This document shows positions 12,547 through 22,083 of a stretch of DNA of 64,000 nucleotides, one piece after another (position 1 is the first letter of the stretch; each line of letters starts with the position of its first letter). Made by a program: the position numbers and the translations under genes. Location of the stretch: the NCBI RefSeq assembly GCF_001949125.1, contig NZ_MSTI01000036.1, positions 1 to 64,000 on the forward strand, written 5' to 3'. A model generated the notes under the pieces. It saw only the letters and a program-made list of their open reading frames with translations, was not told the origin of the DNA and made no database searches. Origin of the DNA: Deinococcus marmoris. GTDB taxonomy: Bacteria; Deinococcota; Deinococci; Deinococcales; Deinococcaceae.

Positions 12547-12566
12547 TAGGCGCTGTTTCTTCTCTA

Positions 12567-12660
12567 GGGCATTTGCTGGAAAAGGTGTTCAATGCTGGCT
12601 GGACGAAGTGAATGAATTTTACTGGGCATCTGAGACTGGCACAGTTCCACTCGGGCATAC
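12567..12660 (+). repeat. Degenerate third copy of the TA-flanked element
   Basis: Begins TA-GGGCATTTGCTGG. Its interior GACGAAGTGAATGAATTTT aligns with CGGAGTGAGTGAATTCC of copy C, but the right end is decayed. The remaining ~150 bp up to the glmS stop contain an AGTGGC/GCCACT hairpin and no gene that I recognise. Confidence 0.55.
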
Positions 12661-12813
12661 GTCCTGAACCGGAGTGAAAATGACGACGCCGCTAGACCTC
12701 TGGCCCACGCTGAGTCAGACCTCTGCTTCTCTGACTGCCCGCAGGACGAAGTGGCCCCGTACCGTTCTGCGAAGCCACTCCATCTCCTTTATCTTCCTGA
12801 CCAAATTTTCAGA

Positions 12814-14634
<1,821 letters not shown>

Positions 14635-14704
14635 AAGGACTCCTGCCCGCCTCCTTCGCATAAAAAGACGGGAATGCCTATTTGATTTTTTGTGACGGGT
14701 CCGG

Positions 14705-14866
14705 CCTTATTCCCGCGTTGCCGCTGGGGTTTATCGCTGGACTTCCCGCACCTCTTCTGACGGAGACGCGGCGGGTAGGTGTCGCCCACACCTGGAGGCA
14801 TCCGCAGAAAACTCGCTGACCTCCACCTCGTTTCCCACCCAGACTGTGCGGGTGGGCCTTGCGCTG
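14705..14866 (-). ncRNA. glmS ribozyme (glucosamine-6-phosphate-activated)
   Basis: Reading the minus strand from 14865: A|GCGCA, a P1 hairpin GCCCACCC/GGGTGGG, AAACGAGGTGGAGG, GCGAGTTTTCTGCGGATG, then CCTCCAGG. This is the order and spacing of the known ribozyme core (ACGAGGUGGGG, UCGAGAUUUCGGCGGAUG, CCUCCCGG). GAGG pairs with CCTC as in P2. The usual CGCC/GGCG pairing is here CGCA/TGCG, a compensatory change that keeps the helix. P3 (AGGTGT/ACACCT) and a long P4-like arm closed by CCCGC/GCGGG follow. Expected self-cleavage is between 14865 and 14864. Confidence 0.9.
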
Positions 14867-14912
14867 CCCTGTTGGTGCAAAGTCCCCCGGCATGAGAAGG
14901 GTTTGCCGCCAG

Positions 14913-14921
14913 ATCATAACA
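14913..14921 (-). promoter_or_regulatory. Extended -10 promoter of glmS
   Basis: TGTTATGAT on the minus strand: a TG plus TATGAT extended -10. It lies ~48 bases before the ribozyme cleavage site. No good -35 is seen, as is usual for extended -10 promoters. Transcription would start near 14906. Confidence 0.65.
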
Positions 14922-15164
14922 CCCACCCGCTGCCTCTGCTGAGCAAGTTGCTCAGATGACGCTGGGGGGGGTGGGCGTCGGGGGTAAGCCAGACGGCAGT
15001 GAGACAGCCGCCCGTTTGTCCCCGGCTGTGCTTGCTAGGCTGTGTCTGTAAGTCTGTGCCTGCTGTCAACCTGGGCCTGCTAGCCTGTGCGCGCAGGAGC
15101 AACGCCCCCCGCGCAATCCTGATCCCCCGATCTCGCCCACCTCTGCCCCAAGGAACCTCTGCCC
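14922..15164. other. Divergent intergenic region glmS / fmdB-like
   Basis: The region holds a G-run (15 bp with eight G in a row near 14968). It also has two similar segments, TGCTAGGCTGTGTC and TGCTAGCCTGTGCG, about 50 bp apart; each contains an extended -10-like TGCTAGNCT for the plus strand. AAGGAA eight bases before 15165 is the likely ribosome-binding site. I see no gene here. Confidence 0.4.
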
Positions 15165-15437
15165 ATGCCCACCTACCTGTACAAGAACATCGACACCGGA
15201 GAAATCTACGAGTTGCGCCAGAGCATGCGCGACGACGCCTACACCGCGCATCCCGACAGCGGCGTGCCGGTCAAGCGCGTGCTGGCGCGGCCCAGCATCG
15301 CCTTTAAAGGCAGCGGCTTTTACGCCAACGACTCGCGCCCCCGCGAGAAGTCCGAGGGCGGTGGCAGCGAGAGCAAGCCTGCGCCCAAGGCCGAGAGCGG
15401 CGGCAAGAGCGAAAGCAAGGGCGGCGGCGAGGGGTGA
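15165..15437 (+). CDS. FmdB-like protein lacking its zinc-ribbon cysteines
   Basis: 90 residues. The frame MPTYLYKNIDTGEIYELRQSM and FKGSGFYANDSR are the conserved blocks of FmdB-family zinc-ribbon proteins. The four Cys normally at CxxCG...CPxCG are gone (NIDTG and HPDSG), so the metal site is lost. The C-terminal third is a low-complexity Gly/Ser/Lys/Glu tail. The stop overlaps the GTG of the following protease. The role of the family is poorly known. Confidence 0.75.
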   Translation: MPTYLYKNIDTGEIYELRQSMRDDAYTAHPDSGVPVKRVLARPSIAFKGSGFYANDSRPREKSEGGGSESKPAPKAESGGKSESKGGGEG

Positions 15438-16546
15438 ACGCCGCGCGCGTTCTGGGAGCGGCGCTGCTGCTGAGCGCGGCGGTGGCGGGCGCGTATGTCT
15501 CGGGCCGGGTCAGTGCCCAGCGCGCCCTGGTCACGCCGGATGAGATCAACACCGTGGAGGTCACGCAGAACGCCCTGCAAGCGGTGGTGCGGATCGACAA
15601 CCGCCTTCAGCGCGATCAGTTGCAGCCCGGCGATGATCCCATCGAGACCGGCACCGGCTTTTTCTACAAGAAAGACCTGATCGTGACCAATTACCACGTC
15701 ATCGAGTTTCAGGACTCGCTGAGCGTCACGCTGTACAACGGGCGCAAGGTCTCGGCCAAGATCGAGGGCGTCGATCCGGGCATCGACATCGCCATTCTGC
15801 GTGTGACCGGCGTGACTGCGCCCAAAACCCTGGGCTTCGGCAGCAGCGCCCGCCTGATTCCGGGGCAGAAGCTGACCGCGATGGGCACGCCCCTCAAGAT
15901 TCCCAACTTTGTCAGCACCGGCATCTTCAGCGTGATGGCCAGCGCGGACAATGTGCCGCGCAACGACAATCTGGGCGGCGAGATCGGCGAGTACCTGATG
16001 ACCACTGCCAGCATCCAGCAGGGCAACAGCGGCGGCCCGATCCTGGATTCGCGCGGGCTGGTGGTGGGCGTGGCCGACGCCAACGCCGCGCCCAACAATC
16101 TGGTTCCCGGCGTGATCGGCATTGCCATTCCCGGCGACATCGTCAAGCAGAGTCTGGACGATCTGGAAAAGATCGGGGTTCCGCAGCGCGGCACGCTGGG
16201 GGCCACGCTGGTCAATCTGGACACCCTGCCCCCGGCCCTGCGCCAGCTCGCGGGCCTGTCCAGTTCCGAGGGTGCACTGGTCATGGACGTACCTGCCGGA
16301 AGCGCCGCCGCCCGCGCGGGCCTGCGCGGCAGCCTGCGCAACAGCAGCGATCAGTTGCTGGCCCCGCTGGGCGACATCATCGTGGCGGTGGACGGCGTGC
16401 GCGTGACCAATTCCTTTGACGTGACCCGGCTGGTGGCCGCCAAACGCCCCGGCCAGACCGTCAACCTGCGCGTGTGGCGCAACAAGAAGAGTGTGGACGT
16501 GAAGGTCACGCTGCTCAAGCGGACGCTGCAACAGACCGGACGCTAG
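15434..16546 (+). CDS. Trypsin-like serine protease with PDZ domain (HtrA/DegP type)
   Basis: 370 residues. The N-terminal hydrophobic segment LGAALLLSAAVAGAYVSG acts as signal or anchor. The catalytic triad is His in TNYHVIE (~80), Asp in DIAILRV (~118) and Ser in GNSGGPI (~199). The PDZ domain covers ~255-355 (GSAAARAGLRGS...GDIIVAVDGVRV). Exported, protein quality control. The GTG start overlaps the stop of the fmdB-like gene, so both are on one transcript, closed by a strong terminator. Confidence 0.93.
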   Translation: MNAARVLGAALLLSAAVAGAYVSGRVSAQRALVTPDEINTVEVTQNALQAVVRIDNRLQRDQLQPGDDPIETGTGFFYKKDLIVTNYHVIEFQDSLSVTLYNGRKVSAKIEGVDPGIDIAILRVTGVTAPKTLGFGSSARLIPGQKLTAMGTPLKIPNFVSTGIFSVMASADNVPRNDNLGGEIGEYLMTTASIQQGNSGGPILDSRGLVVGVADANAAPNNLVPGVIGIAIPGDIVKQSLDDLEKIGVPQRGTLGATLVNLDTLPPALRQLAGLSSSEGALVMDVPAGSAAARAGLRGSLRNSSDQLLAPLGDIIVAVDGVRVTNSFDVTRLVAAKRPGQTVNLRVWRNKKSVDVKVTLLKRTLQQTGR

Positions 16547-16562
16547 AGATGGAAACAGGGGA

Positions 16563-16591
16563 GACGGGGTGCTGAATGGCCCCGTCTTTTC
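16563..16591 (+). terminator. Rho-independent terminator after the HtrA-like gene
   Basis: GACGGGG, a ten-base loop, CCCCGTC and then TTTTCT. Perfect seven-base-pair stem with a T tail on the plus strand. Confidence 0.85.
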
Positions 16592-16653
16592 TGCCGTTTC
16601 TGGCCGCAGGAAAGCTGCCCGTGTTGCCCTGGCCTGCGCGCTCAGGTTGACCG

Positions 16654-16680
16654 GGAACTTTCCATCCTCACCCTCGTATC
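16654..16680 (+). promoter_or_regulatory. Candidate ECF-type promoter for the SPFH gene
   Basis: GGAAC, 16 bases, then CGTATC. The pair fits the -35 (GAAC core) and -10 (CGTA/CGTC) pattern of extracytoplasmic-function sigma factors. No good sigma-70 pair is visible in this gap. In Bacillus, sigma-W (TGAAAC-N16-CGTA) drives SPFH/flotillin genes, which makes the match suggestive but not proof. Confidence 0.35.
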
Positions 16681-16698
16681 AGAGTGATATCACCCTGA
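16679..16698 (+). promoter_or_regulatory. 20-bp palindromic operator candidate
   Basis: TCAGAGTGAT|ATCACCCTGA: nine of ten positions are inverted-repeat symmetrical. It overlaps the end of the putative promoter and lies 16 bases before the SPFH start codon. The downstream partner gene encodes a ribbon-helix-helix DNA-binding protein, a natural candidate for binding it. Confidence 0.55.
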
Positions 16699-16713
16699 GA
16701 GGAGGGAGCTGAG

Positions 16714-17628
16714 ATGAGCGAACTGAATAAAGTGCCCGAAGTTGTTGGACCGGAAGGTGGAATCTCCACACGCAATGGCGTGGCGAGCGTGGAACGTGCC
16801 GCTTTCGGCTTGCCGGGCGTGCCGATCTTTCTGCTGTGGCTGGTGCTGGTGGCGGCGGCAGTGTGGCTGCTGGTGGCTGGGCAGTTCCTGCTGGGTGTGG
16901 GGCTGGGCGTGCTGCTCTTGTTCGCGGTTATCGGGTTTTTCATCGTGCAGCCCAACCAGGCCAAGGTGCTGACCCTGTTCGGGCGCTACGTGGGCACCGA
17001 GCGGCGCAACGGCATGTACTGGACCAATCCGCTGACGATCCGCAAGAACGTGTCGCTGCGAATCCGCAACTTCAATTCCGAGCGCCTGAAGGTCAACGAT
17101 CTGTCGGGCAACCCCATTGAGATCGCCGCCGTGATCGTGTGGCGTGTGGTGGATTCGGCGCGGGCCACCTTCGATGTCGAGGATTACGTCGAATTCGTCG
17201 CCATCCAGTCCGAGACCGCCCTGCGTCATCTGGCCTCGCAGTACCCCTACGACAACTACGAGGAAAGCGGTAAGAGTCTGCGCGGCAACGCCGACGAGGT
17301 GGCCGAGGCGCTGGGCCGCGAACTGGCCGCCCGCCTGCGACACGCCGGGGTTGAGGTGCTGGAAGCCCGCCTGTCGCATCTGGCCTACTCGCCGGAAATT
17401 GCCGGGGCCATGCTCCAGCGCCAGCAGGCCAGCGCCATCATCGCCGCCAGGGCGCAGATCGTGCAGGGCGCGGTGGGCATGGTGCAGATGGCCCTGCGTG
17501 AGCTGGCCGAACAGAACATCGTGGAACTGGACGAGGAACGCAAGGCCCAGATGGTCAGCAACCTGCTGGTGGTCCTGACCAGCGAGCGCGGCACGCAGCC
17601 CATCGTGAACGCCGGAAGCCTCTACTAG
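16714..17628 (+). CDS. SPFH/band-7 domain membrane protein
   Basis: 304 residues. Two adjacent hydrophobic stretches near the N-terminus (~34-75) form a membrane hairpin. An SPFH domain follows ([20 protein letters not shown]...[19 protein letters not shown]), then a coiled-coil region with [20 protein letters not shown]. Members oligomerise on membranes and organise microdomains. GGAGGGAG precedes the ATG. The stop codon is shared with the left end of repeat element C, and a ribbon-helix-helix gene follows. This SPFH plus Arc-like pair is, to my knowledge, recurrent in other bacteria. Confidence 0.9.
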   Translation: MSELNKVPEVVGPEGGISTRNGVASVERAAFGLPGVPIFLLWLVLVAAAVWLLVAGQFLLGVGLGVLLLFAVIGFFIVQPNQAKVLTLFGRYVGTERRNGMYWTNPLTIRKNVSLRIRNFNSERLKVNDLSGNPIEIAAVIVWRVVDSARATFDVEDYVEFVAIQSETALRHLASQYPYDNYEESGKSLRGNADEVAEALGRELAARLRHAGVEVLEARLSHLAYSPEIAGAMLQRQQASAIIAARAQIVQGAVGMVQMALRELAEQNIVELDEERKAQMVSNLLVVLTSERGTQPIVNAGSLY

Positions 17629-17750
17629 AGCATTTGTCAAAAGAGTCGTTCACTTTTGACCGAACGGAGTGAGTGAATTCCGCTAAGCATTTGGGAGAAT
17701 GGAAGCGTCAGGAGTCTCTTTTCCTGATGCTGTAATTCGGACAAATGCTC
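17628..17750 (+). repeat. Small TA-flanked inverted-repeat element, copy C (123 bp)
   Basis: Perfect 11-bp terminal inverted repeats GAGCATTTGTC / GACAAATGCTC, each flanked by TA. TA plus the first G makes the TAG stop of the SPFH gene. An inner GCATTTG lies near 17686. It has no coding capacity. It separates the SPFH gene from its ribbon-helix-helix partner. Confidence 0.88.
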
Positions 17751-17782
17751 TAGCGCGCCCCATCTGGCAACAGGAGGCACGC

Positions 17783-17968
17783 ATGGCAAGGAAGAACTAC
17801 CCACTGCGGATCAGCCCCGAACTGTACGCGGCGCTGGAACGCTGGGCCGCCGATGACCTGCGAAGCGTCAATGCCCAGATCGAATATCTGCTGACCCAGG
17901 CGGCGCGGGAGGCGGGGCGGCTGAAGGCGGCGGCGGAACGGGACGAGAAGCTAGAATCTCAGGACTGA
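17783..17968 (+). CDS. Arc/CopG-type ribbon-helix-helix protein
   Basis: 61 residues, ATG with GGAGG five bases upstream. The strand [37 protein letters not shown] fits the ribbon-helix-helix fold of Arc-like repressors, followed by a charged helix. Paired with the SPFH gene it probably regulates that operon, perhaps through the palindrome at 16679. No toxin partner is present, so an antitoxin role is not supported. A strong terminator follows 16 bases after the stop. Confidence 0.82.
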   Translation: MARKNYPLRISPELYAALERWAADDLRSVNAQIEYLLTQAAREAGRLKAAAERDEKLESQD

Positions 17969-17984
17969 AGAAATCCAATATTGA

Positions 17985-18010
17985 CCCCTCCCACTCTGGA
18001 GGGGCTTTTT
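17985..18010 (+). terminator. Rho-independent terminator
   Basis: CCCCTCC, six-base loop, GGAGGGG, then C and five T. Closes the SPFH/ribbon-helix-helix transcript. Confidence 0.92.
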
Positions 18011-18107
18011 GATGCTTCTTCTGCTGGGGCGGCTGCTTTTCCCCTGTGCGTGAGAAAACCGCAGACTCAGGAAGCGCCGGGGATTCGTGGTGAACGTGAT
18101 GTTGCGC

Positions 18108-18881
18108 TCAGCGGCTCCCGTACCGCCGCGCAATTACCACCCGCCGCACGATGCGGTCTGCCAGTCCCGGCAGCAGGCTGTCCAGCAGTGACACGGCGCG
18201 GTAAATCCCCGGCACGGTCACTTCCCGGCGCGGACGCTCCAGCACCCCGGCCACGGCGCGGGCCACCACTTCCGGCCCCGGCATGGGCATGCGGGCGCGA
18301 GCGGTCATCTCGCTTTTCACGAAACCGGGAGAGATTAGGCTGACGTCCACGCCGCTGCCCAGCAGCTCTCGCCGCAGCCCCAGCGAAAACCCGCGAATGC
18401 CGAATTTGCTGGCGCTGTACATGCCGTTGGTGGCCGCCCGCCCCGCCACCGAGCCGATATTGACGATGTGCCCGCTGCCCCGCGAACGCATTTCTGGCAG
18501 CACCAGCCGCACCAGTTCGATGGGCGCTTCCAGATTCACTCGCACCACGCGCAGCGGATCGGGATCGTCCCACCACCAGCCCTGCTCTACCGTGACCCCG
18601 GCATTGTTGATCAGCACGTCGATGCGCCCGAAGTGCGTGTGCGCGGCGTCAATCAGGGCCTGCCGGGAAGCGGCGTCGGTCACGTCGGTAGGCACGGCGA
18701 TCACGCGCGAGCTGCGGGGATCGAGTTCGCGGGCCAGCGCGACCAGTTGATCCTCGCGGCGGGCCGCCAGCACCAGCGTGTGCCCACGCGCCGCCAGCTC
18801 GCGTGCCGTCGCCAGCCCGATACCGCTAGACGCACCAGTGAGAACCACCACGCGGCGCTCAGAAGGGGATTTTGGAGTCAT
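18108..18881 (-). CDS. Short-chain dehydrogenase/reductase
   Basis: 257 residues. Classical SDR motifs: [19 protein letters not shown] for NAD(P) binding, NNAG near residue 88, Ser in IVNIGSVAG, and YSASKFG with the catalytic Tyr and Lys near 151. Arg after the first strand (AARRED) suggests NADP. Substrate unknown. Start ATG at 18881 lies seven bases after TAGCAT, a leaderless-type start. Confidence 0.92.
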   Translation of the reverse strand: MTPKSPSERRVVVLTGASSGIGLATARELAARGHTLVLAARREDQLVALARELDPRSSRVIAVPTDVTDAASRQALIDAAHTHFGRIDVLINNAGVTVEQGWWWDDPDPLRVVRVNLEAPIELVRLVLPEMRSRGSGHIVNIGSVAGRAATNGMYSASKFGIRGFSLGLRRELLGSGVDVSLISPGFVKSEMTARARMPMPGPEVVARAVAGVLERPRREVTVPGIYRAVSLLDSLLPGLADRIVRRVVIARRYGSR

Positions 18882-18954
18882 GGACCGGATGCTAGCGCCC
18901 GCATTGGAATCAGCGCCTCAGCCGGGCATCAGGCACAGGCGGCAGACTGTGCGA

Positions 18955-20292
18955 GTGAAGCTGTCCCTTCTGACGTTGCCGCTGCTGTGCGCCGCCCTGC
19001 TGAGTGTGGGGGGGCAGGCTGCCACACCGGGCAACATTCCCGCGCTGCCGCCGGGGCAGACGTTACCCGTGCCCAAGCCTCCGGCCCCGAAACCTCCAGT
19101 CGTCAAGCCGCTCCCAGTCCAGATGCCACCGGCCCAAACACCACCAATCCAGCCGCCTCTGGAAATCGCGCCCGCAACTCCGCTCCGTCCGCAGACCGCG
19201 CCTCCGCTGGTGCCATTGCCTGTCGTGCCTCCATCCATCCTCACACCACCCAAACCCGTTGCAGTTCCGCCCGCTGCCTACCGGCCTGCTGACCCCCTGT
19301 TCACCCGGCAGTGGGACATGACCACGATTGGCATGCCGCAGGCGTGGGCACTGCTGCCAGAAATTGTGAAAAAGGGTGGTGTCTCGCAAACACCTCCGGT
19401 CACGGTGGCTGTGCTGGACACGGGGTTCGTCAACTCGCCGGAACTGGCCGGGCGCGTGGTGAACGGCTACGACTTCGTGCATGACCCCGTGCGGTCCGGG
19501 GACGGCGACGGACGCGATACAGACGCCTCCGGGGTGGGCCAGTTGGCTTACCATGGCGAGGTGGTGGCCAACATCATCGCCGCCGCGCACGACGGGCGGG
19601 GGATGGCAGGCATCAACCCCACGGCGCGCATCGTGCAGGTGCGCGTGGCGGGCACCGACGGCCTGATCGATCCGCAGGACCTGGCCGATGGGCTGCTCTG
19701 GGCGGCGGGCCTTGCGGTGCCAGGGGTGCCTGCCAATCCCAACCCAGCAAAAGTGCTGAACCTGAGCCTGTTCGCGGACTTCATTCCGCTGACCGGCTGC
19801 GACGCGCGCATCCAGAACGCGGTCAGTGCCGTGAATGCAAAGGGCGCGCTGATCGTGGTGGGGGCGGCCAACGATGGTGCGGATGCCTCCGGCTACTCGC
19901 CTGCGGGCTGCCGCAACGTGCTGACCGTCACCAGCGCCACGCAACAGGGCACGCGCCCCGATTACGCCAACTGGGGCCGCAGTGTCGCCATCGCCGCGCC
20001 GGGGGGCGAGACGGGCCACGGCGTTCCCGTCAGCAGCCTGAGTGGGCCGGGGGGCGAACGCAGCCCGAACGGCACCAGCATGGCCGCCCCACATGTGGCC
20101 GGAGTCGCCAGCCTGCTGCTGAGTGCGCGCCCTCGCCTGACGCCCACGCAACTGCGCGCCCTGCTGACCCGCACGGCCACCCCGTTTCCCGGCGGGCGCT
20201 GTGACCCGGCCCCAGCCCGCACCTGTGGCAGCGGCACGCTGAATGCGGCGGCGGCGGTGCGGGAAGCGCTGGCTTCCAGCCTGGGCAAATGA
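18955..20292 (+). CDS. Secreted subtilisin-like serine protease (S8)
   Basis: 445 residues from a GTG at 18955. The first 28 form a signal peptide ([21 protein letters not shown]). A Pro-rich linker (~30-125) follows, in which PP-x motifs repeat. The S8 domain has Asp in VAVLDTGF (~155), His in YHGEVVANI (~201) and Ser in [12 protein letters not shown] (~370). There is no recognisable inhibitor prodomain, the linker taking its place. Exported protease, probably nutritional or surface-attached through the Pro-rich stretch. No Shine-Dalgarno is seen. Confidence 0.9.
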   Translation: MKLSLLTLPLLCAALLSVGGQAATPGNIPALPPGQTLPVPKPPAPKPPVVKPLPVQMPPAQTPPIQPPLEIAPATPLRPQTAPPLVPLPVVPPSILTPPKPVAVPPAAYRPADPLFTRQWDMTTIGMPQAWALLPEIVKKGGVSQTPPVTVAVLDTGFVNSPELAGRVVNGYDFVHDPVRSGDGDGRDTDASGVGQLAYHGEVVANIIAAAHDGRGMAGINPTARIVQVRVAGTDGLIDPQDLADGLLWAAGLAVPGVPANPNPAKVLNLSLFADFIPLTGCDARIQNAVSAVNAKGALIVVGAANDGADASGYSPAGCRNVLTVTSATQQGTRPDYANWGRSVAIAAPGGETGHGVPVSSLSGPGGERSPNGTSMAAPHVAGVASLLLSARPRLTPTQLRALLTRTATPFPGGRCDPAPARTCGSGTLNAAAAVREALASSLGK

Positions 20293-20380
20293 GCGGGTGG
20301 TGCCCGCGCCCCCGACAGTTTGCCCGACAACCCATGTCCCGCGTCCTGAACGCTAGGATGGAGGGTATGAGGTTTCAAGC

Positions 20381-20551
20381 ATGAACGCTCCCGTCTGGCG
20401 CGTCTGGCTGGTCACGGCGCTGGTGTGTGGCTGGGGCATCCTGACCATTCGTTTCGTGACCACGAGCAACTGGCCGCTGGCGATTGTCAGTCTGGTGCTG
20501 GCCGTCTTCAACGCCTATACGCTGTACCAGTTGACCCGCAAGGGGAAATAG
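20381..20551 (+). CDS. Small two-helix membrane protein, function unknown
   Basis: 56 residues, MNAPVWRVWLVTALVCGWG...YQLTRKGK. Two hydrophobic helices are separated by a short RFVTTSNW loop, with a basic C-terminus facing the cytoplasm by the positive-inside rule. GGTATGAGG and TAGGAT upstream are possible promoter elements. I do not recognise the family. Codon use matches its neighbours, which supports a real gene. Confidence 0.6.
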   Translation: MNAPVWRVWLVTALVCGWGILTIRFVTTSNWPLAIVSLVLAVFNAYTLYQLTRKGK

Positions 20552-20569
20552 CCAGCGGGCCACTCTGAA

Positions 20570-21415
20570 TCAGAGGGCGGAAATCAGATGGTGGCGGCTC
20601 AGCCGATTGCCCCGCTGACGGGCCGCGCGTTTCAAATCGTCCACTGACAGCACCACGCGCGGCGAGTACCAGACCTGTGACGCCTTCTGAAAGGCCCAGC
20701 CGCCGCCCAGCGTGACGGCGGCGTGCTGCACCAGACCGTCCGAACTGCGCCACAGCAGAAGCGTTCCGGGTTGATCGTCTTTGCCGCCGGGACGGGTGCG
20801 TTCCTGTAAAAACGCCTCGAACGGCTCGCGCTGCATCCATTCGCTTTCAGCGCCAGCCACGCCCGCCGCGCCCATCACCGCGCCGAAGCAATTTGCGCCG
20901 CTGTGGGAGGCGAAAGTTCCGGCCAGTTCACGCACACGGGGCAGGCGGGTAGAGGCGGCCTCCCAGACACTCTCCGACACCTGTGCCTTCTGACAGGGCG
21001 GATTGCCAGCGCTGACGACACGTTCCAGCACGGCGTCAGTCAGGAGTTCAGGCGTCCAGAGAAATCGGGCCTGTGGTAAGTCGGGCAGCAGATCGGCAAA
21101 ATCGCGGCGGCGTGGGAGATTGCCCCGGTTGTGCCGGACCTGAAGCGTCAGCAACCCGCGCTGGAGCCTCGGCCCGAGGTTGTACCATTCCTCCAGTGTC
21201 AGCCACGCCACCCGGTCCGCTTCTGCCGCAATGCCCCAGACGGCGTTGGTGTCGCGCTTCTCGGGGGTCAGTTTCGCCTCCGCGCGTGGGATGGTGGGGA
21301 GGTCGAATGCTTCAGCCTCCGCCGCAGTCAAAAAGAAGGGCTGACGCGCGGGTGCAAGCCAGCCTCTCCAGAGGGTCTGCAATTCGTCCGGGACGGGGAC
21401 ATTCAGAACCCGCAC
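20570..21415 (-). CDS. NlpC/P60-like cysteine hydrolase candidate
   Basis: 281 residues from a GTG at 21415, five bases after the upstream kinase stop. No signal peptide. The C-terminal part reads GANCFGAVMGAAGV, PGTLLLWRSSDG, then LVQHAAVTLGGGWAFQKASQ. Such an order (Cys in a helix start, a GTLLLW strand, His before a Gly-rich strand) fits the papain-like NlpC/P60 fold. The N-terminal ~120 residues are unassigned. A cytoplasmic location would be unusual for a peptidoglycan hydrolase, so another amide substrate is possible. Assignment rests on pattern only. Confidence 0.5.
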   Translation of the reverse strand: MRVLNVPVPDELQTLWRGWLAPARQPFFLTAAEAEAFDLPTIPRAEAKLTPEKRDTNAVWGIAAEADRVAWLTLEEWYNLGPRLQRGLLTLQVRHNRGNLPRRRDFADLLPDLPQARFLWTPELLTDAVLERVVSAGNPPCQKAQVSESVWEAASTRLPRVRELAGTFASHSGANCFGAVMGAAGVAGAESEWMQREPFEAFLQERTRPGGKDDQPGTLLLWRSSDGLVQHAAVTLGGGWAFQKASQVWYSPRVVLSVDDLKRAARQRGNRLSRHHLISAL

Positions 21416-21419
21416 GGCT

Positions 21420-22043
21420 TCAGCGCAGCAGCGGCAGGCCGAAGCCGTGCGCCTGAATGCGATCGCAGACGTGCCCAAAGGCACCCGGATCGGCCACGAA
21501 GTCCAGCTCATCCCCCGGCACTCGCAGCACCGGGCAGGCGTCGAACTCCGCGATCCAGGCGTCGTACAGTCGGTTCAGACCCGCCAGATAGGCGTCGGGA
21601 ATGTCCTGTTCGTAACTGCGTCCGCGCAGGGCAATCCGGCGGCGCAGGGTGGGCAGGCCCGCGTCGATGTGAATCAGCAGGTCCGGCACGCGCAGGGCGG
21701 GCAAAATCCCCTCGTACAGCCCGCAGTAGGTGGCCCAGTCGCGCGCCTCCATCTGGCCGCTCTCGAACAGGTTGCGGGCAAAGATGTTGGCGTCCTCGAA
21801 CACGGTGCGGTCCTGAATGACGTAGCGCGCCCCCGTGACCAGATTCAGGTGCTGCTCCAGCCGCCGCGACAGAAAGTAGATCTGCGAGTGGAACGAGTAA
21901 CGCCGCATATCGCGGTAGAAATCTTCCAGATACGGGTTGTCGGCGTAGGGTTCGTAGACGGGCCGCAACCCATACCGCTCGGAAAGCATGCGCGTCAGCG
22001 TGCTTTTCCCGCTGCCGATGTTGCCGGAAACGGCGAGATACAT
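21420..22043 (-). CDS. Deoxynucleoside kinase (deoxyadenosine/deoxyguanosine type)
   Basis: 207 residues. P-loop GNIGSGKST at 7-15; the catalytic/substrate segment is YVIQDRTVFEDANIFA with DR(T/S) near 78; the lid RGRSYEQDI lies near 142. Salvage phosphorylation of deoxynucleosides. It is the second of two paralogues in tandem, 40 bp apart, followed by the NlpC-like gene. AGGGGAA lies upstream of the ATG. Which kinase prefers dA and which dG cannot be read from sequence. Confidence 0.9.
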   Translation of the reverse strand: MYLAVSGNIGSGKSTLTRMLSERYGLRPVYEPYADNPYLEDFYRDMRRYSFHSQIYFLSRRLEQHLNLVTGARYVIQDRTVFEDANIFARNLFESGQMEARDWATYCGLYEGILPALRVPDLLIHIDAGLPTLRRRIALRGRSYEQDIPDAYLAGLNRLYDAWIAEFDACPVLRVPGDELDFVADPGAFGHVCDRIQAHGFGLPLLR

Positions 22044-22083
22044 CAGCGCTTCCCCTGTGCCAGAAATATCAGGGTCCGGCGCA

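Noticed and set aside
17783..17968. Antitoxin of a toxin-antitoxin pair
   Set aside because: No toxin gene adjoins; the partner is the SPFH gene.
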